Assembly (NCBI RefSeq): GCF_030411955.1
Contig: NZ_JASNRA010000013.1
Span: forward strand, 1-64,000
Source of the DNA: Massilia sp. YIM B02443
GTDB taxonomy: Bacteria > Pseudomonadota > Gammaproteobacteria > Burkholderiales > Burkholderiaceae_D
Reading direction: 5' to 3'
Length of the DNA: 64,000 nt
Shown: positions 42,956-52,033 of the stretch, in pieces
How the letters are laid out: each line of letters begins with the position of its first letter
Position numbering within the stretch: position 1 is the first letter of the stretch
Made by a program: the position numbers and the translations under genes
The notes under the pieces: model-generated
What the model saw: the letters and a program-made list of their open reading frames with translations, nothing else
Databases searched by the model: none
What the model was told of the DNA's origin: nothing

Positions 42956-43244
42956 GTTCGACGTTCGGGGTGCCGCCGCCGACCTTGCCGGCCCAGGCGC
43001 GGGTGAAATAATCCCGCTCGTCCGGGGCGGGCGCTGCGTGCCAGAACACGATCAGGGTGCCCTTGTGGTCGTGGAGCTGGGCCAGCTTGTCGACGAAGCC
43101 CGGGTTGCCGGCGCTGTCCGCCAGCGCCATGACATCTCCGCTCAGTGCAGCACTCGGTGCAGTACATTCGCGCTGCAACCGTTCCAGCCGGTCGGGCTCG
43201 CTGTGACCGTCGGTCGCGCTGAGGGTGGGATGGTCCAGCAACAT
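42945..43244 (-). CDS. Hypothetical protein upstream of the GGDEF gene
   Basis: 99 aa. GGAGAA lies about 6 nt before the ATG. Soluble, with a C-terminal part (TLIVFWHAAPAPDERDYFTRAW) hinting at a small alpha/beta domain. Coupled by an 11-nt overlap to the degenerate GGDEF gene. Not recognised; it could be the input partner of that protein. Confidence 0.65.
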   Translation of the reverse strand: MLLDHPTLSATDGHSEPDRLERLQRECTAPSAALSGDVMALADSAGNPGFVDKLAQLHDHKGTLIVFWHAAPAPDERDYFTRAWAGKVGGGTPNVEHEY

Positions 43245-43348
43245 CGGTTCTCCGTCGAAGGACCCAGCTTAGCAGAAAGAGATGCTTTGGAACAAGCAGG
43301 GGCGAGCGCAGGACGCCGCCCCAACCCGGCCTTCCCGGTCCGGCCGGG

Positions 43349-43354
43349 TATACT
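43349..43354 (+). promoter_or_regulatory. -10 element, probably giving a leaderless spermidine-synthase-like mRNA
   Basis: TATACT ends 6 nt before the ATG at 43361 with no ribosome site between. The transcript would begin at the start codon. Confidence 0.5.
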
Positions 43355-43360
43355 CGGCCC

Positions 43361-44128
43361 ATGCCTGCACCGCCCGCGCCAGCCGATCGACCCGACACGC
43401 CACCTGCCCCGCTGGTGCGCACCGTGGGCGACCGCCGCACGCTCGAATTCACCCCGGACGACGTCCAGAGCGAGATGCTGCTGTCGCGCCCCGACGCCCT
43501 GGTGCTGGACTACACGCGCGCCATGATGGGCTTCGCGCTGCTGCAGCCGCGGCCGCGCCACATCGTGATGGTCGGGCTGGGCGGCGGTTCGCTGGCCAAG
43601 TTCTGCTACCGCCATTTTCCCGACGCCCGCATCACCGTGCTCGAGGTGCGCGCCGACGTGATCGCGCTGCGCGACGCCTTCCGCCTGCCGCCCGACGACG
43701 CGCGCCTGCGCGTGCTGCACGTCGACGCCGTCGACTACCTGGCGCGCCACCAGACCCAGGCCGACGTGCTGCTGGTCGACGGTTTCGACAGCGCCGGCCT
43801 GCCCTGCGCCCTGTCGAGCCGCGTCTTCTATGCCGATTGCTGGCGCGCGCTGCGCCCGGGCGGGGTGATGGTGGCGAACATCTTTACCTACGACCCGGAT
43901 TACGCCGGCGCGCTGGCGCGGCTGCGCGAGGCCTTCGGCGGACGCCTGGCCTGGCCGCGCGGCGTGGCCGGCAACAACCGCATCCTGTTCGCCTGCCGGC
44001 CGGATTCCGCCAACGCCGGCCTGACACGGTTCACGCGCCTGGCGCGCAGCGATGGCTTCGGCTGGGGCTGGAGCAACCGGCTACTGGTGCGCGCCGTGCT
44101 TGCATGGCTGACAGCACGGGCTGTCTGA
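43361..44128 (+). CDS. Spermidine-synthase-like protein
   Basis: 255 aa. Rossmann domain with VMVGLGGGSLAKF (glycine-rich motif), VLEVRADVI (acidic strand end) and DVLLVDGFD, as in polyamine aminopropyltransferase-like proteins. The tyrosine and aspartate gatekeepers of true spermidine synthase are not clear, and the family contains many non-polyamine members. Activity uncertain. Stands alone. Confidence 0.85.
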   Translation: MPAPPAPADRPDTPPAPLVRTVGDRRTLEFTPDDVQSEMLLSRPDALVLDYTRAMMGFALLQPRPRHIVMVGLGGGSLAKFCYRHFPDARITVLEVRADVIALRDAFRLPPDDARLRVLHVDAVDYLARHQTQADVLLVDGFDSAGLPCALSSRVFYADCWRALRPGGVMVANIFTYDPDYAGALARLREAFGGRLAWPRGVAGNNRILFACRPDSANAGLTRFTRLARSDGFGWGWSNRLLVRAVLAWLTARAV

Positions 44129-44278
44129 CGCCTGCCACGCACGGTAGGATTTATTTGCGACAACTGGGTGTTTGTGACACACTGGCGCGCATTAATGCCT
44201 ACCGGCAAGCTTGTGCATGCCAGCCGACGCGCCGGTAGAGGAACCGACCATTTTCGAACCGAGCCACCGACCACCATC

Positions 44279-46705
44279 ATGCCGAGCCGCCTGACCAGAA
44301 CGTTGACGCTTGCGGCAGCCCTCACGCTCGGGGGCGGCCTGGTCGCTACCGCGGCGCTGTTCGTCGGCGTCAGCCGCCTCGAATACCGCAACATGGCGCT
44401 CGGCTTCGCCCAACAGGCCGATGCGCGCGTGGCCGCGGTGCGGCAAGGACTGGACGGCGCCGGCGCCCTGATCGGCGACACCACGATTCTCATCCGCGGC
44501 CGCGACCTGGTGCGGGGGTCGCTCGCCGGCGCCGGCCTGCTCGGCCGCCAGGACGTGCGGGTGTCGGTGTACGCCGGCGCCGGCGCCACTGCCGGCGCGC
44601 TGCTGCTGTCCACCGGCGACACCGTCCCGAGCGAGCGCAACTGGCTGGAAACCCTGCTGGCGCCCGATCATCCCGGTTCGGCGAGCACGGTGATCCAGGC
44701 CGGCGGGCGCGCCTGGCGGGTCGAGGTGGCGGCCGCGCCGCGTCCCTTCCTGCCCGACCACATGGCCTCGAGCGCGCTGCTGGTCGGCGGCCTGCTGGTG
44801 ACCCTGCTCGGCGCCGCCTTCATGCAGGGTTCCAGCCGGCGCGCACGCGACGTGCTGCACCTGGTGCGCCAGCGCACCGCCGACCTGCGCCTCTCCAACC
44901 GGCGCCTGATCGAGGACATGGCGGCACGCGAACGCACCGAGAAGGCGCTGCTGCAGAGCGAGCAGCGCTTCCGCCAGCTGGTCTCGATGTCGTCCGACTG
45001 GTACTGGGAACAGGACGCGCAGATGCGCTTCACCATGATCACCGGCGGCTTCACCGAAAAATCCGGCGTCGCGGTCCAGGGCCTGCTGGGCAAGACGCGC
45101 TGGGAATACGTGCCCGGCCTGCTCGACTCGGAGGCCGGACGCGCCCACCTGGCGGCGATGCAGGCGCACGAGCCGTTCGCCAACCTCGAATACCGCATCA
45201 CCGACGACCGCGGCGACACCCGCTGGTTCTGCGTCAACGGCCAGCCGGTGTTCGACGACCAGGGCCGCCTGATGGGCTACCGCGGCACCGGCAGCGACAT
45301 CACCGAACGCAAGCTGACCGAGCAGCGCGTGCACCACGTGGCCCAGCACGACGTGCTGACCGGCCTGCCCAACCGCTCGCTGCTGCAGGACCGCCTGAGC
45401 CAGGCGATCGCCTGTTCGACCCGCAACGGACGGCCGGTGTGGGTGATGCTGATCGACCTCGATCGCTTCAAGTTCGTCAACGACAGCATGGGCCACAAGG
45501 CCGGCGACGTGCTGCTGGTGACGGTGGCGGCGCGCCTGCGCTCGTCGCTGCGCGACTCGGACACGGTGGCGCGCCTGTCGGGCGACGAATTCGTGGCGAT
45601 CCTGTCCGAACACAGCGAGGAGCCCTTGACGCCGGCCATCGTGCAGCGCGTGATGGACGCGGTGGCGCAGCCGGTCCTGCTCGGCAACAAGGAATTCTTC
45701 GTCACCTGCTCGATCGGGGTCGCGGTGTATCCGGGCGAAGGCACCACCGGCGACAACATCACCGAACACGCCGACATCGCCATGTACCGCGCCAAGAAAC
45801 TGGGCCGCAACAACTTCCAGTTCTATACGCCGGCCATGAACGAGGAGTCGCTCGAGCGGGTGCGCATCGAAGGCGCGCTGCGCAACGCGCTCGAACGCGA
45901 CGAATTCGTGCTGCACTACCAGCCGCAGGTCGACCTCAAGAGCGGCCGGATCGTTGGCATGGAAGCGCTGATCCGCTGGAACCATCCGGAACTCGGCATG
46001 GTGCCGCCAGGGCGCTTCGTGAGCGTTGCCGAAGAGACCGGCCTGATCGTCCAGATCGGAGCCTGGGTGATGCGCACCGCCTGCGCCCAGAACAAGGCCT
46101 GGCAGGATGCCGGTTTCCCGCGCCTGCGGGTAGCGGTCAACCTGTCGGCGCGCCAGTTCGGCGCCAGCGACCTGCTCGAGAGCCTGGAATCGGCGCTGAA
46201 CGAAACCGGGCTCGATCCGGCCTGCCTCGAGATCGAGCTGACCGAGAGCCTGTTCATGAGCGACGTCACGCCGGCGGTCGAGCTGCTGCACCGCATGAAG
46301 GCGCTCGGCGTGAACCTGTCGATCGACGACTTCGGCACCGGCTACTCGAGCTTCTCCTACCTGTCGCGCTTCCCGATCGACGTGCTCAAGATCGACCGCT
46401 CGTTCGTGTCGGACATCACGGTGGACGCCAACGACGCCGCCATCGTGACCTCGATCATCGCGCTGGCGCACAACCTGAAGCTGGCGGTGATCGCCGAAGG
46501 GGTGGAGACGCGCGAGCAGCTCGACTACCTGCGCAGCCACGGCTGCGACGAGATGCAGGGCTATTACTTCAGCCGGCCGCTGCCGGCGCGCGAGTTCGAA
46601 CAGCTGTTGCGCGAGGGACGTGCGCTGGCCTTGCCGGCGCTGGGGCCGGAGGCGGAAACGGAAACGGAAACAGAAGCGGCGCACGCCGCCGCCGAAGCTG
46701 CCTGA
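44279..46705 (+). CDS. Membrane PAS-GGDEF-EAL c-di-GMP enzyme
   Basis: 808 aa from ATG 44279; no clear ribosome site, and an upstream start is possible. TM near 8-28, periplasmic domain, TM near 160-180, coiled coil (about 190-225), PAS (about 235-355), GGDEF (about 360-525, with SGDEF and I-site RDSD) and EAL (about 535-785, with EAL, NLS, TES, DDFG, KID and EGVE). SGDEF can still be active. The C-terminus ends in an acidic tail with three ETE units encoded by a hexamer repeat. Probably a bifunctional or phosphodiesterase-biased sensor. Confidence 0.93.
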   Translation: MPSRLTRTLTLAAALTLGGGLVATAALFVGVSRLEYRNMALGFAQQADARVAAVRQGLDGAGALIGDTTILIRGRDLVRGSLAGAGLLGRQDVRVSVYAGAGATAGALLLSTGDTVPSERNWLETLLAPDHPGSASTVIQAGGRAWRVEVAAAPRPFLPDHMASSALLVGGLLVTLLGAAFMQGSSRRARDVLHLVRQRTADLRLSNRRLIEDMAARERTEKALLQSEQRFRQLVSMSSDWYWEQDAQMRFTMITGGFTEKSGVAVQGLLGKTRWEYVPGLLDSEAGRAHLAAMQAHEPFANLEYRITDDRGDTRWFCVNGQPVFDDQGRLMGYRGTGSDITERKLTEQRVHHVAQHDVLTGLPNRSLLQDRLSQAIACSTRNGRPVWVMLIDLDRFKFVNDSMGHKAGDVLLVTVAARLRSSLRDSDTVARLSGDEFVAILSEHSEEPLTPAIVQRVMDAVAQPVLLGNKEFFVTCSIGVAVYPGEGTTGDNITEHADIAMYRAKKLGRNNFQFYTPAMNEESLERVRIEGALRNALERDEFVLHYQPQVDLKSGRIVGMEALIRWNHPELGMVPPGRFVSVAEETGLIVQIGAWVMRTACAQNKAWQDAGFPRLRVAVNLSARQFGASDLLESLESALNETGLDPACLEIELTESLFMSDVTPAVELLHRMKALGVNLSIDDFGTGYSSFSYLSRFPIDVLKIDRSFVSDITVDANDAAIVTSIIALAHNLKLAVIAEGVETREQLDYLRSHGCDEMQGYYFSRPLPAREFEQLLREGRALALPALGPEAETETETEAAHAAAEAA
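46654..46671 (+). repeat. GGAAAC hexamer repeat, three copies
   Basis: Three perfect tandem GGAAAC units within the 3' end of the GGDEF-EAL gene, coding Glu-Thr pairs. Copy number may vary by slippage without frameshift. Confidence 0.7.
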
Positions 46706-46764
46706 GCCGCCCGGGCCGGAGCGGCAAGCCGGGCATCGGCCAGCGTTGCAATAAACATTTCTAT

Positions 46765-46793
46765 GGCCAATCAGACATTATTGGCCGTACAAT
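46765..46793 (+). promoter_or_regulatory. Inverted repeat plus -10 before the 73-residue gene
   Basis: GGCCAAT / ATTGGCC (7 bp, 8-nt spacer) directly precedes TACAAT (46788-46793), which is 34 nt before the ATG at 46828. The repeat may be an operator. Confidence 0.4.
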
Positions 46794-46827
46794 GCCCGTG
46801 CCTGTTTTGCAACCTGGAGTGTCCCAC

Positions 46828-47049
46828 ATGATCATGAACGAGATGCGTGACCTGGCGCCCGGCGCCGTCACGGCGGCCACGCGCCGGCAGCGCCTCGACC
46901 ACCGCACGCGCGACCTGGTCAACCAGGCGGTGGCGTCGGTGCCCACGCTCGGCCTGCAGCGCGCGGCCGAATTCCTGGCCACCATGAACGTGCCGGCCGA
47001 AGTGGCGGTGCGGGTGCTGGTGTATCCGCACCGGCGCCGCGCCAACTGA
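46828..47049 (+). CDS. Small conserved-looking hypothetical protein
   Basis: 73 aa. CTGGAG lies about 8 nt before the ATG. Mostly helical, basic ends, with ATRRQRLDHRTRDLVNQAV resembling a short DNA- or RNA-binding helix. Not recognised. Own promoter and possible operator directly upstream. Confidence 0.7.
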   Translation: MIMNEMRDLAPGAVTAATRRQRLDHRTRDLVNQAVASVPTLGLQRAAEFLATMNVPAEVAVRVLVYPHRRRAN

Positions 47050-47070
47050 CGCGGCGCGGCAGGCGGCTGC

Positions 47071-47442
47071 TCAGCGCAGCGCCGCCTGCTGCTCGATGTC
47101 GGCCAGCGATTCGCGGCCCTTGTCGGTCAGCGCGTAGCCGCCGGTCTCGATCGGCATCACGTGCGACTTGCGGCTCAGGAAGCGCAGCACGTCCTCATCG
47201 AGGTGCGCGGCCGGGTCGAGCGCCAGCGCGCGCAGGCTGGTGATGCAGCGGCGCAGGAACAGCATCTCCTGGCCTTTGTCGGTCAGCGTCAGGCGGCCGT
47301 CCCTGGCCTTGCTGGCCAGCTTGATCCCGCACAGGCGCTTGGTGTTGCGCCCGACGCAGGCGGTGGCCAGGTCTTGCCGTGTGCCGCGCCGGATCAGTTC
47401 CAGCGCATCGTATTCGTCCGTCGTCAGCTTTTCGTTTTTCAT
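47071..47442 (-). CDS. Hypothetical protein, winged-helix-like
   Basis: 123 aa from ATG 47442 (a TTG at 47463 would add seven). Repeated pattern LTLTDKGQEML and YALTDKGRESL looks like two wing-type beta turns of winged helices. Possibly a small regulator. No confident family. Confidence 0.6.
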   Translation of the reverse strand: MKNEKLTTDEYDALELIRRGTRQDLATACVGRNTKRLCGIKLASKARDGRLTLTDKGQEMLFLRRCITSLRALALDPAAHLDEDVLRFLSRKSHVMPIETGGYALTDKGRESLADIEQQAALR

Positions 47443-47511
47443 TACCGCGTAGTCAATACCCAAAGGGCGACATGGTACCCGTCGCCGGGGTCCGCGGCAA
47501 GCCGCCTCGCT

Positions 47512-47649
47512 TCAGCGCAGCGCGCGCAAGGCCAGCCAGCCGAGGCCGGCACTGGCCGCCAGCCCTGCCAGCAGCACCAATTGCATGCCGCGCGAGCCGA
47601 AGCGTGGGCTGCGGCCCAGGTAAATCTTGTTGTACAAAGTCGATCCCAT
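47512..47649 (-). CDS. 45-residue single-pass membrane peptide
   Basis: 45 aa: a basic N-terminus (NKIYLGRSPRFGSRG) and a hydrophobic helix (LVLLAGLAASAGLGWLALRALR). The very good ribosome site CAGGAGGAGA lies about 3-8 nt before the ATG. Likely a real small membrane protein. Its 3' end points to the winged-helix-like gene 70 nt away, so both may share a transcript. Confidence 0.7.
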   Translation of the reverse strand: MGSTLYNKIYLGRSPRFGSRGMQLVLLAGLAASAGLGWLALRALR

Positions 47650-47857
47650 CGTCTCCTCCTGTGTTGTACTACAGGCTCATTATAGAAATCGCATTGTTGC
47701 GCTTGTGTGACAGGGAGCACACGGCATGACAGCTGCAACCTGAATACAACACTTGCGCCGCGATACTGCGCCCTGCCCGACGCCGATCTAGCGCGCGCCG
47801 GATGCGGGGATGGCCTGTTACGATGATACGACATTGACAACTTTACCGGAGCACAGC

Positions 47858-48085
47858 ATGAACCAGCCGACACCCAATGTCGATCCCAAGAACAAGGGCC
47901 GCACGATGTACGACGAAGCGGACATCGGTAGCGGCGAGAAATCCCCGGGACAACACGAAACCGATGAAATGATCCGCGGCATTCCCGCGCTGCCGCCGTC
48001 GAACGATCAGGCCGGCCAGGAGCGCGCGCAGGAAGACAAGCAGGGAGACAAGCCGGAAGAAAAACGCGAGGCTAGCGGCGCCTGA
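47858..48085 (+). CDS. Small hydrophilic hypothetical protein
   Basis: 75 aa, rich in Glu, Lys, Gln, Asp and Pro with no hydrophobic core, so probably disordered. CGGAG lies about 7 nt upstream of the ATG. Resembles stress-related small hydrophilins in composition only. Confidence 0.65.
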   Translation: MNQPTPNVDPKNKGRTMYDEADIGSGEKSPGQHETDEMIRGIPALPPSNDQAGQERAQEDKQGDKPEEKREASGA

Positions 48086-48173
48086 GGCCGCACCTCGCAT
48101 CGGCGCGGCGCTGGTGCAGCGCTGCGCCGGCCGCGTTCGCACGCACCCGTGCAAACAATTGAACCGATGTCGT

Positions 48174-48365
48174 TCAGCTGACCCGGATCGGCGGCTCGGG
48201 CAGGCGCGGCTCTTCGACCGGTGCGTTGACCGGGTCGGGAACGTCGTCCGGCACCGGCGGCGTCGGATGCGGCGGGGCCGGATCGTTGGGCGCTTCCGGA
48301 TCAGGCGTGGTGTGGGCACGCAGCGTGCCGCGGTATGCTGGGTCGTAGGAATGAAGTTGGTTCAT
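48174..48365 (-). CDS. Small proline-rich protein
   Basis: 63 aa, about one third proline, no hydrophobic core, disordered. GAGAGG lies about 6 nt before the ATG at 48365. No family recognised. Confidence 0.55.
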   Translation of the reverse strand: MNQLHSYDPAYRGTLRAHTTPDPEAPNDPAPPHPTPPVPDDVPDPVNAPVEEPRLPEPPIRVS

Positions 48366-48504
48366 ATGAGCCTCTCAGGTTGGACGCGCCGCCGCGCCGG
48401 CAATCCGGCCGCCGCGTGCCGCGCGAGTACGTGGAAGGCAACGCTTTGCCTGCGCTGCTGCCTGTGTGCTTGCGGCGGGCAGGCACCCGCCGCGCTGCTG
48501 CCGG

Positions 48505-48705
48505 TCAGTGATTCTGCTTCTGCTTGGCGCCACCGCCGGCGCCTTCGCCGGTGCTGGCCTTGACCCGCGACTTCTGGTCATGGCTGCTCTTGTCGGCCTT
48601 GCCGGCCGCCTGCTTGGCCTTGTCCTCTTCGGACAGGCGGTCGGACTGCTTGTTCTGGCTGCCGCTGCTGCTGTTGCCGGATGCCTTCGATTTCGTATTG
48701 CTCAT
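48505..48705 (-). CDS. Small Ser/Lys/Gly-rich hydrophilic protein
   Basis: 66 aa from ATG 48705, with the very good site AGGAGG 6-8 nt upstream. Rich in Ser, Lys, Gly and Gln, with no hydrophobic core; hydrophilin-like, perhaps a desiccation or stress protein by composition. A longer in-frame reading has no ribosome site. Confidence 0.65.
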   Translation of the reverse strand: MSNTKSKASGNSSSGSQNKQSDRLSEEDKAKQAAGKADKSSHDQKSRVKASTGEGAGGGAKQKQNH

Positions 48706-48858
48706 GGGTTGCCTCCTGTTGAACATGGTACGTTGGGTGCAGCCTAGCATGGTTCCCACAGGGCCGGATTTCAATTGTGCGGCGCGCATCGGCCGGCGTC
48801 CGGGCCCCTCACGGCTCGGCTATAGTGTGGGTTTCGACCGTCTTCACAGAACCATCCC

Positions 48859-49764
48859 ATGCGCCTGAACCGCCTGTTCCCGGCCGCCGTGCTCGGCGCG
48901 ATCCTCCACTGTTCCGCCATTGCCGCCCCGATGAAACTTGCCGACTATCTCGCCCTGAGCGGCCCCGCGCCGACCGCCACCGTCCGCTACGGGTCCGCCC
49001 CTTCGCAGTACGCCGAACTGTTCCTGCCCGCAGGCGGCGGCCCGTTCCCGGTGGCGCTGCTGGTGCACGGCGGCTGCTGGACGAAGGAGTTCGGTGGCAT
49101 CACCCAGCTGCGCAACATGGCCGGCGCCCTGGTGGCGCGCGGCATCGCGGTGTGGAACGTGGAATACCGGCGCGTGGACGAGGACGGCGGCGGCTATCCC
49201 GGCATGTACCTCGACATGCACGCCGCGCTCGGCGCCCTGGCGGCGCAGGCGCCGCGCCATCCGCTCGACGTGCAGCGCATCGTCGCGGTCGGCCACTCGG
49301 CCGGCGGCCAGCTGGTGCAGTGGATCGCCGGCCGTTCACGCATTCCACAGACCAGCCCTCTGTACCGCGCCAATCCGCTGAAGGTCGAACGCATCGTCAG
49401 CCTGGGCGGCCTGGCCGACCTGCGCAATGAAGCAGCCCTGATCAAGACCAGCTGCGATCGCGACACGGCCCAGCTGGCCGGTACGCCGAGCGTCGCCCGT
49501 CCCGACGTGTTCGCCGATACGAATGCCGCCGAGCTGATGCCGAACGGCAGCCGCACCTGGCTCGTCACGGGCGAACTGGACACGATCTCGCCGCCGCGCG
49601 TGGCGCACGACTACGCCCGGCGCGCCCAGGCCGCCGGCGACCGTGCCGAAGTCGTGATCCTGCCGCAGGCCAGCCACTACGACGAAGTCGCCGCCACATC
49701 GCCGGCCTGGCCCCAGGTCCTGGGCGTGATCGAGCGCGCGCTCGACCTTCCAGCCACCCGCTGA
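48859..49764 (+). CDS. Secreted alpha/beta hydrolase
   Basis: 301 aa. Signal peptide about 1-23 (ending AIAA). Oxyanion-hole HGGCW, nucleophile elbow GHSAGG, an acid residue in GELDTISP and a histidine in ASHYDEV complete a catalytic triad of the esterase/BD-FAE type. Probably a periplasmic or secreted carboxylesterase; substrate unknown. Convergent with the ferredoxin gene, 14 nt apart. Confidence 0.9.
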   Translation: MRLNRLFPAAVLGAILHCSAIAAPMKLADYLALSGPAPTATVRYGSAPSQYAELFLPAGGGPFPVALLVHGGCWTKEFGGITQLRNMAGALVARGIAVWNVEYRRVDEDGGGYPGMYLDMHAALGALAAQAPRHPLDVQRIVAVGHSAGGQLVQWIAGRSRIPQTSPLYRANPLKVERIVSLGGLADLRNEAALIKTSCDRDTAQLAGTPSVARPDVFADTNAAELMPNGSRTWLVTGELDTISPPRVAHDYARRAQAAGDRAEVVILPQASHYDEVAATSPAWPQVLGVIERALDLPATR

Positions 49765-49778
49765 GCTAGCCGACGAAA

Positions 49779-50084
49779 CTAGTCGAACACAACGCGCCGC
49801 GCCAGCGGCGCTTCCAGCACCACGTCGCCGCACGCCGCGGCCACGCAGGGCAGAATATAGCCTTCGCGCTTTTCGTCGAACGACAGCCCCGGCCACTCGA
49901 TCAGATGCCGCACCAGCCCGGTGCGCACGCGGCAGATGCAGGTGCGGCAGGTGCCGTTGCGGCACGAGCTCGGCATATCCAGCCCGGCGGCTTCGAGCGC
50001 TTGCAGCAGGCTGGCGCCCTCGGGGGCGGGAAAGCTGGCGCCGAGCGGCGCCACGATGACGGTGTGGGTGGTCGGATCAGGCAT
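49779..50084 (-). CDS. Plant-type [2Fe-2S] ferredoxin
   Basis: 101 aa from ATG 50084. Cluster ligands CRNGTCRTC (C-x4-C-x2-C) plus a fourth Cys in LPCVA. It transfers electrons to an oxygenase or other redox partner; none is next to it. Divergent from the L,D-transpeptidase gene. Longer in-frame readings are rejected for lack of a start. Confidence 0.9.
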   Translation of the reverse strand: MPDPTTHTVIVAPLGASFPAPEGASLLQALEAAGLDMPSSCRNGTCRTCICRVRTGLVRHLIEWPGLSFDEKREGYILPCVAAACGDVVLEAPLARRVVFD

Positions 50085-50223
50085 GGTGGCGCCGATTGTA
50101 GCGCCGCCGGCCTTCCGGCGGCACCGTCCGCGTGACGGATGATGAGTTCGTTCTCGCACAGACCCGCCCCGCATGCGCCACTACGCTGGAGTCTCCAGAA
50201 GAAATAAGCAGGAGGCAACACCG

Positions 50224-51279
50224 ATGAAGAAAACGACCGCCCTTACCCTGATCGCCGCCCTTGCCGGCGCCCTGCCTCACGCCGTGCTGGCACAACAAAC
50301 GCAGCAGCAGCCAGTGCAGCAACAGCAGCAACCGATGCAGCCGCAGCAACAGCCGCAAACCACGATGCAAGCGGTGACCGGCAGCGCCCCGAACGTCCCG
50401 GGCGCGGTGCAGGATCCCGCCATTGCCGAGCAGGCCGAATTCGAACGCCTGCTGCGCGCCCAGGTGCTGCTCGAGCGCATGTACCTGTCGCCGGGCGAGA
50501 TCGACGGCGCCTATGGTTCCAATATGCGCCAGGCCCTGAACACCTTCCAGGCCAGCCGCAGCCTGCCCGTCACCGGCAAGCTGGACGAAGCCACCTGGAA
50601 CGCCCTGAACACCGACAACACGCCGACCCTGGCCACCTACACGCTGGCCGACGAAGACACCGCCGGCCCGTTCCAGCCGATCCCCGACACCATGATGGGC
50701 AAGGCCAGGCTGAACAAGCTCGGCTACGCCAACCCGGCCGAGGGCCTGGGCGAGAAATTCCACGCCAGCCCGGCCCTGCTGGCGCGCCTGAACCCGGGCA
50801 AGAACCTGGGCCGCAGCGGCGAGCAGATCGTGGTGCCGAACGTGCACGGCAAGGCGCCGCTGGCGCCGGCCGCCAAGGTGGTGGTGCGCGACAGCACCAA
50901 GACCCTGCAGCTGCTGGACGCCTCGGGCCAGCTGCTGGCCCAGTATCCGGTCTCGACCGGGAGCAGCCGCGATCCGCTGCCGATCGGCACCTGGAAGATC
51001 GAAGGCGTGCACGCCAATCCGGTCTACAACTACAACCCGAAACTGTTCTGGGACGCCAAGGCCGGCGACAGCAAGACCCAGATCCAGCCCGGCCCGAACA
51101 ACCCGGTCGGCGTGATGTGGATCGACCTGTCCAAGCCGCACTACGGCATCCACGGCACCCCGGTGCCGGGCCACGTCGGCAAGACCGAGTCGCACGGCTG
51201 CATTCGCCTGACCAACTGGAGCGCGGCCGAGGTCGGCGCGCTGGTGGCGGCCGGTGTCGAAGTCGTCTTGCAAAAATAA
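50224..51279 (+). CDS. L,D-transpeptidase with peptidoglycan-binding domain
   Basis: 351 aa. AGGAGG lies 7-9 nt before the ATG. Signal peptide about 1-23, then a Gln/Pro-rich linker (about 24-48), a PG_binding_1 domain (about 70-130) and a YkuD domain (about 220-350) with the catalytic HGT...SHGCIRLTNW motif. It makes 3-3 crosslinks or attaches proteins to peptidoglycan. The next gene, an M23 peptidase, starts 44 nt later and is probably cotranscribed: a synthesis and cleavage pair for the wall. Confidence 0.93.
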   Translation: MKKTTALTLIAALAGALPHAVLAQQTQQQPVQQQQQPMQPQQQPQTTMQAVTGSAPNVPGAVQDPAIAEQAEFERLLRAQVLLERMYLSPGEIDGAYGSNMRQALNTFQASRSLPVTGKLDEATWNALNTDNTPTLATYTLADEDTAGPFQPIPDTMMGKARLNKLGYANPAEGLGEKFHASPALLARLNPGKNLGRSGEQIVVPNVHGKAPLAPAAKVVVRDSTKTLQLLDASGQLLAQYPVSTGSSRDPLPIGTWKIEGVHANPVYNYNPKLFWDAKAGDSKTQIQPGPNNPVGVMWIDLSKPHYGIHGTPVPGHVGKTESHGCIRLTNWSAAEVGALVAAGVEVVLQK

Positions 51280-51322
51280 TTCTTTCAACTTGAGCGAGCG
51301 CGGCGGCGCGAGAGGAAACGCG

Positions 51323-52033
51323 ATGAAAAAACTGATGATCTTCGTGGTGGGGCTACTGGTCGGCGCCGGCGTGCTGTTCGTGTTGCTGGGCCGGGTGCCC
51401 GACGAAGCGCCGCCACCCGAGATCGTCACCGCCGAGGCGCCGCCGGCGCCCGGCGTGCCGGCTTACGCGATCGAGGGGCAATTGCCTCCCGCGCCAGTGG
51501 TAGAGCCCGACCTGAGCGACGCCGACCTGCCGCTGCGTCCCGACGCGCCGCCGGCCGGCGGCAACGCCACGGCCGGCGCCGCGACGCCTGTCCCGACCGC
51601 GCCGGCGACCAGGTTGCTGGTCCCGGTGCAGGGCATCAAGGCGGCCGAGCTGAGCGACACCTTCGACCAGGCGCGCGGCGAACAGCGCCGCCACGAAGCG
51701 CTGGACATCATGGCGCCGAAAGGCACGCCGGTGCTCGCCGCCGCCGACGGCAAGGTGGTCAAGCTGTTCCAGAGCAAACCGGGCGGCCTGACCGTGTACC
51801 AGTTCGATCCGACCGAACAGTACGCCTATTACTACGCCCACCTCGACCGCTACGCCGACGGCGTGGTCGAGGGCAAGGAACTCAAGCGTGGCGACCTGGT
51901 CGGCTATGTCGGCGTGACCGGCAATTCCGACCCCAACGCGCCGCACCTGCACTTCGCCCTGGTCCAGCTCACCCCGGAAAAGCAATGGTGGAAAGGCACG
52001 CCGCTCAATCCCTACCCGCTGATGACGGATTGA
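51323..52033 (+). CDS. M23 family metallopeptidase (LytM-like)
   Basis: 236 aa. AGAGGAA upstream of the ATG at 51323. N-terminal TM anchor (about 5-22), a Pro/Ala linker (about 27-105), then the LytM domain with zinc ligands in RHEALDIMAP and HLHFAL, although the first motif is HxxxD as in active enzymes. It cleaves peptide crosslinks in peptidoglycan. Its 3' end overlaps the convergent M4 protease gene by 29 nt. Confidence 0.93.
   Translation: MKKLMIFVVGLLVGAGVLFVLLGRVPDEAPPPEIVTAEAPPAPGVPAYAIEGQLPPAPVVEPDLSDADLPLRPDAPPAGGNATAGAATPVPTAPATRLLVPVQGIKAAELSDTFDQARGEQRRHEALDIMAPKGTPVLAAADGKVVKLFQSKPGGLTVYQFDPTEQYAYYYAHLDRYADGVVEGKELKRGDLVGYVGVTGNSDPNAPHLHFALVQLTPEKQWWKGTPLNPYPLMTD

Noticed and set aside
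44192-46684. 830-codon open frame antisense to the second GGDEF-EAL gene
   Set aside because: Same reason: shadow of a real gene, no motif, no ribosome site.
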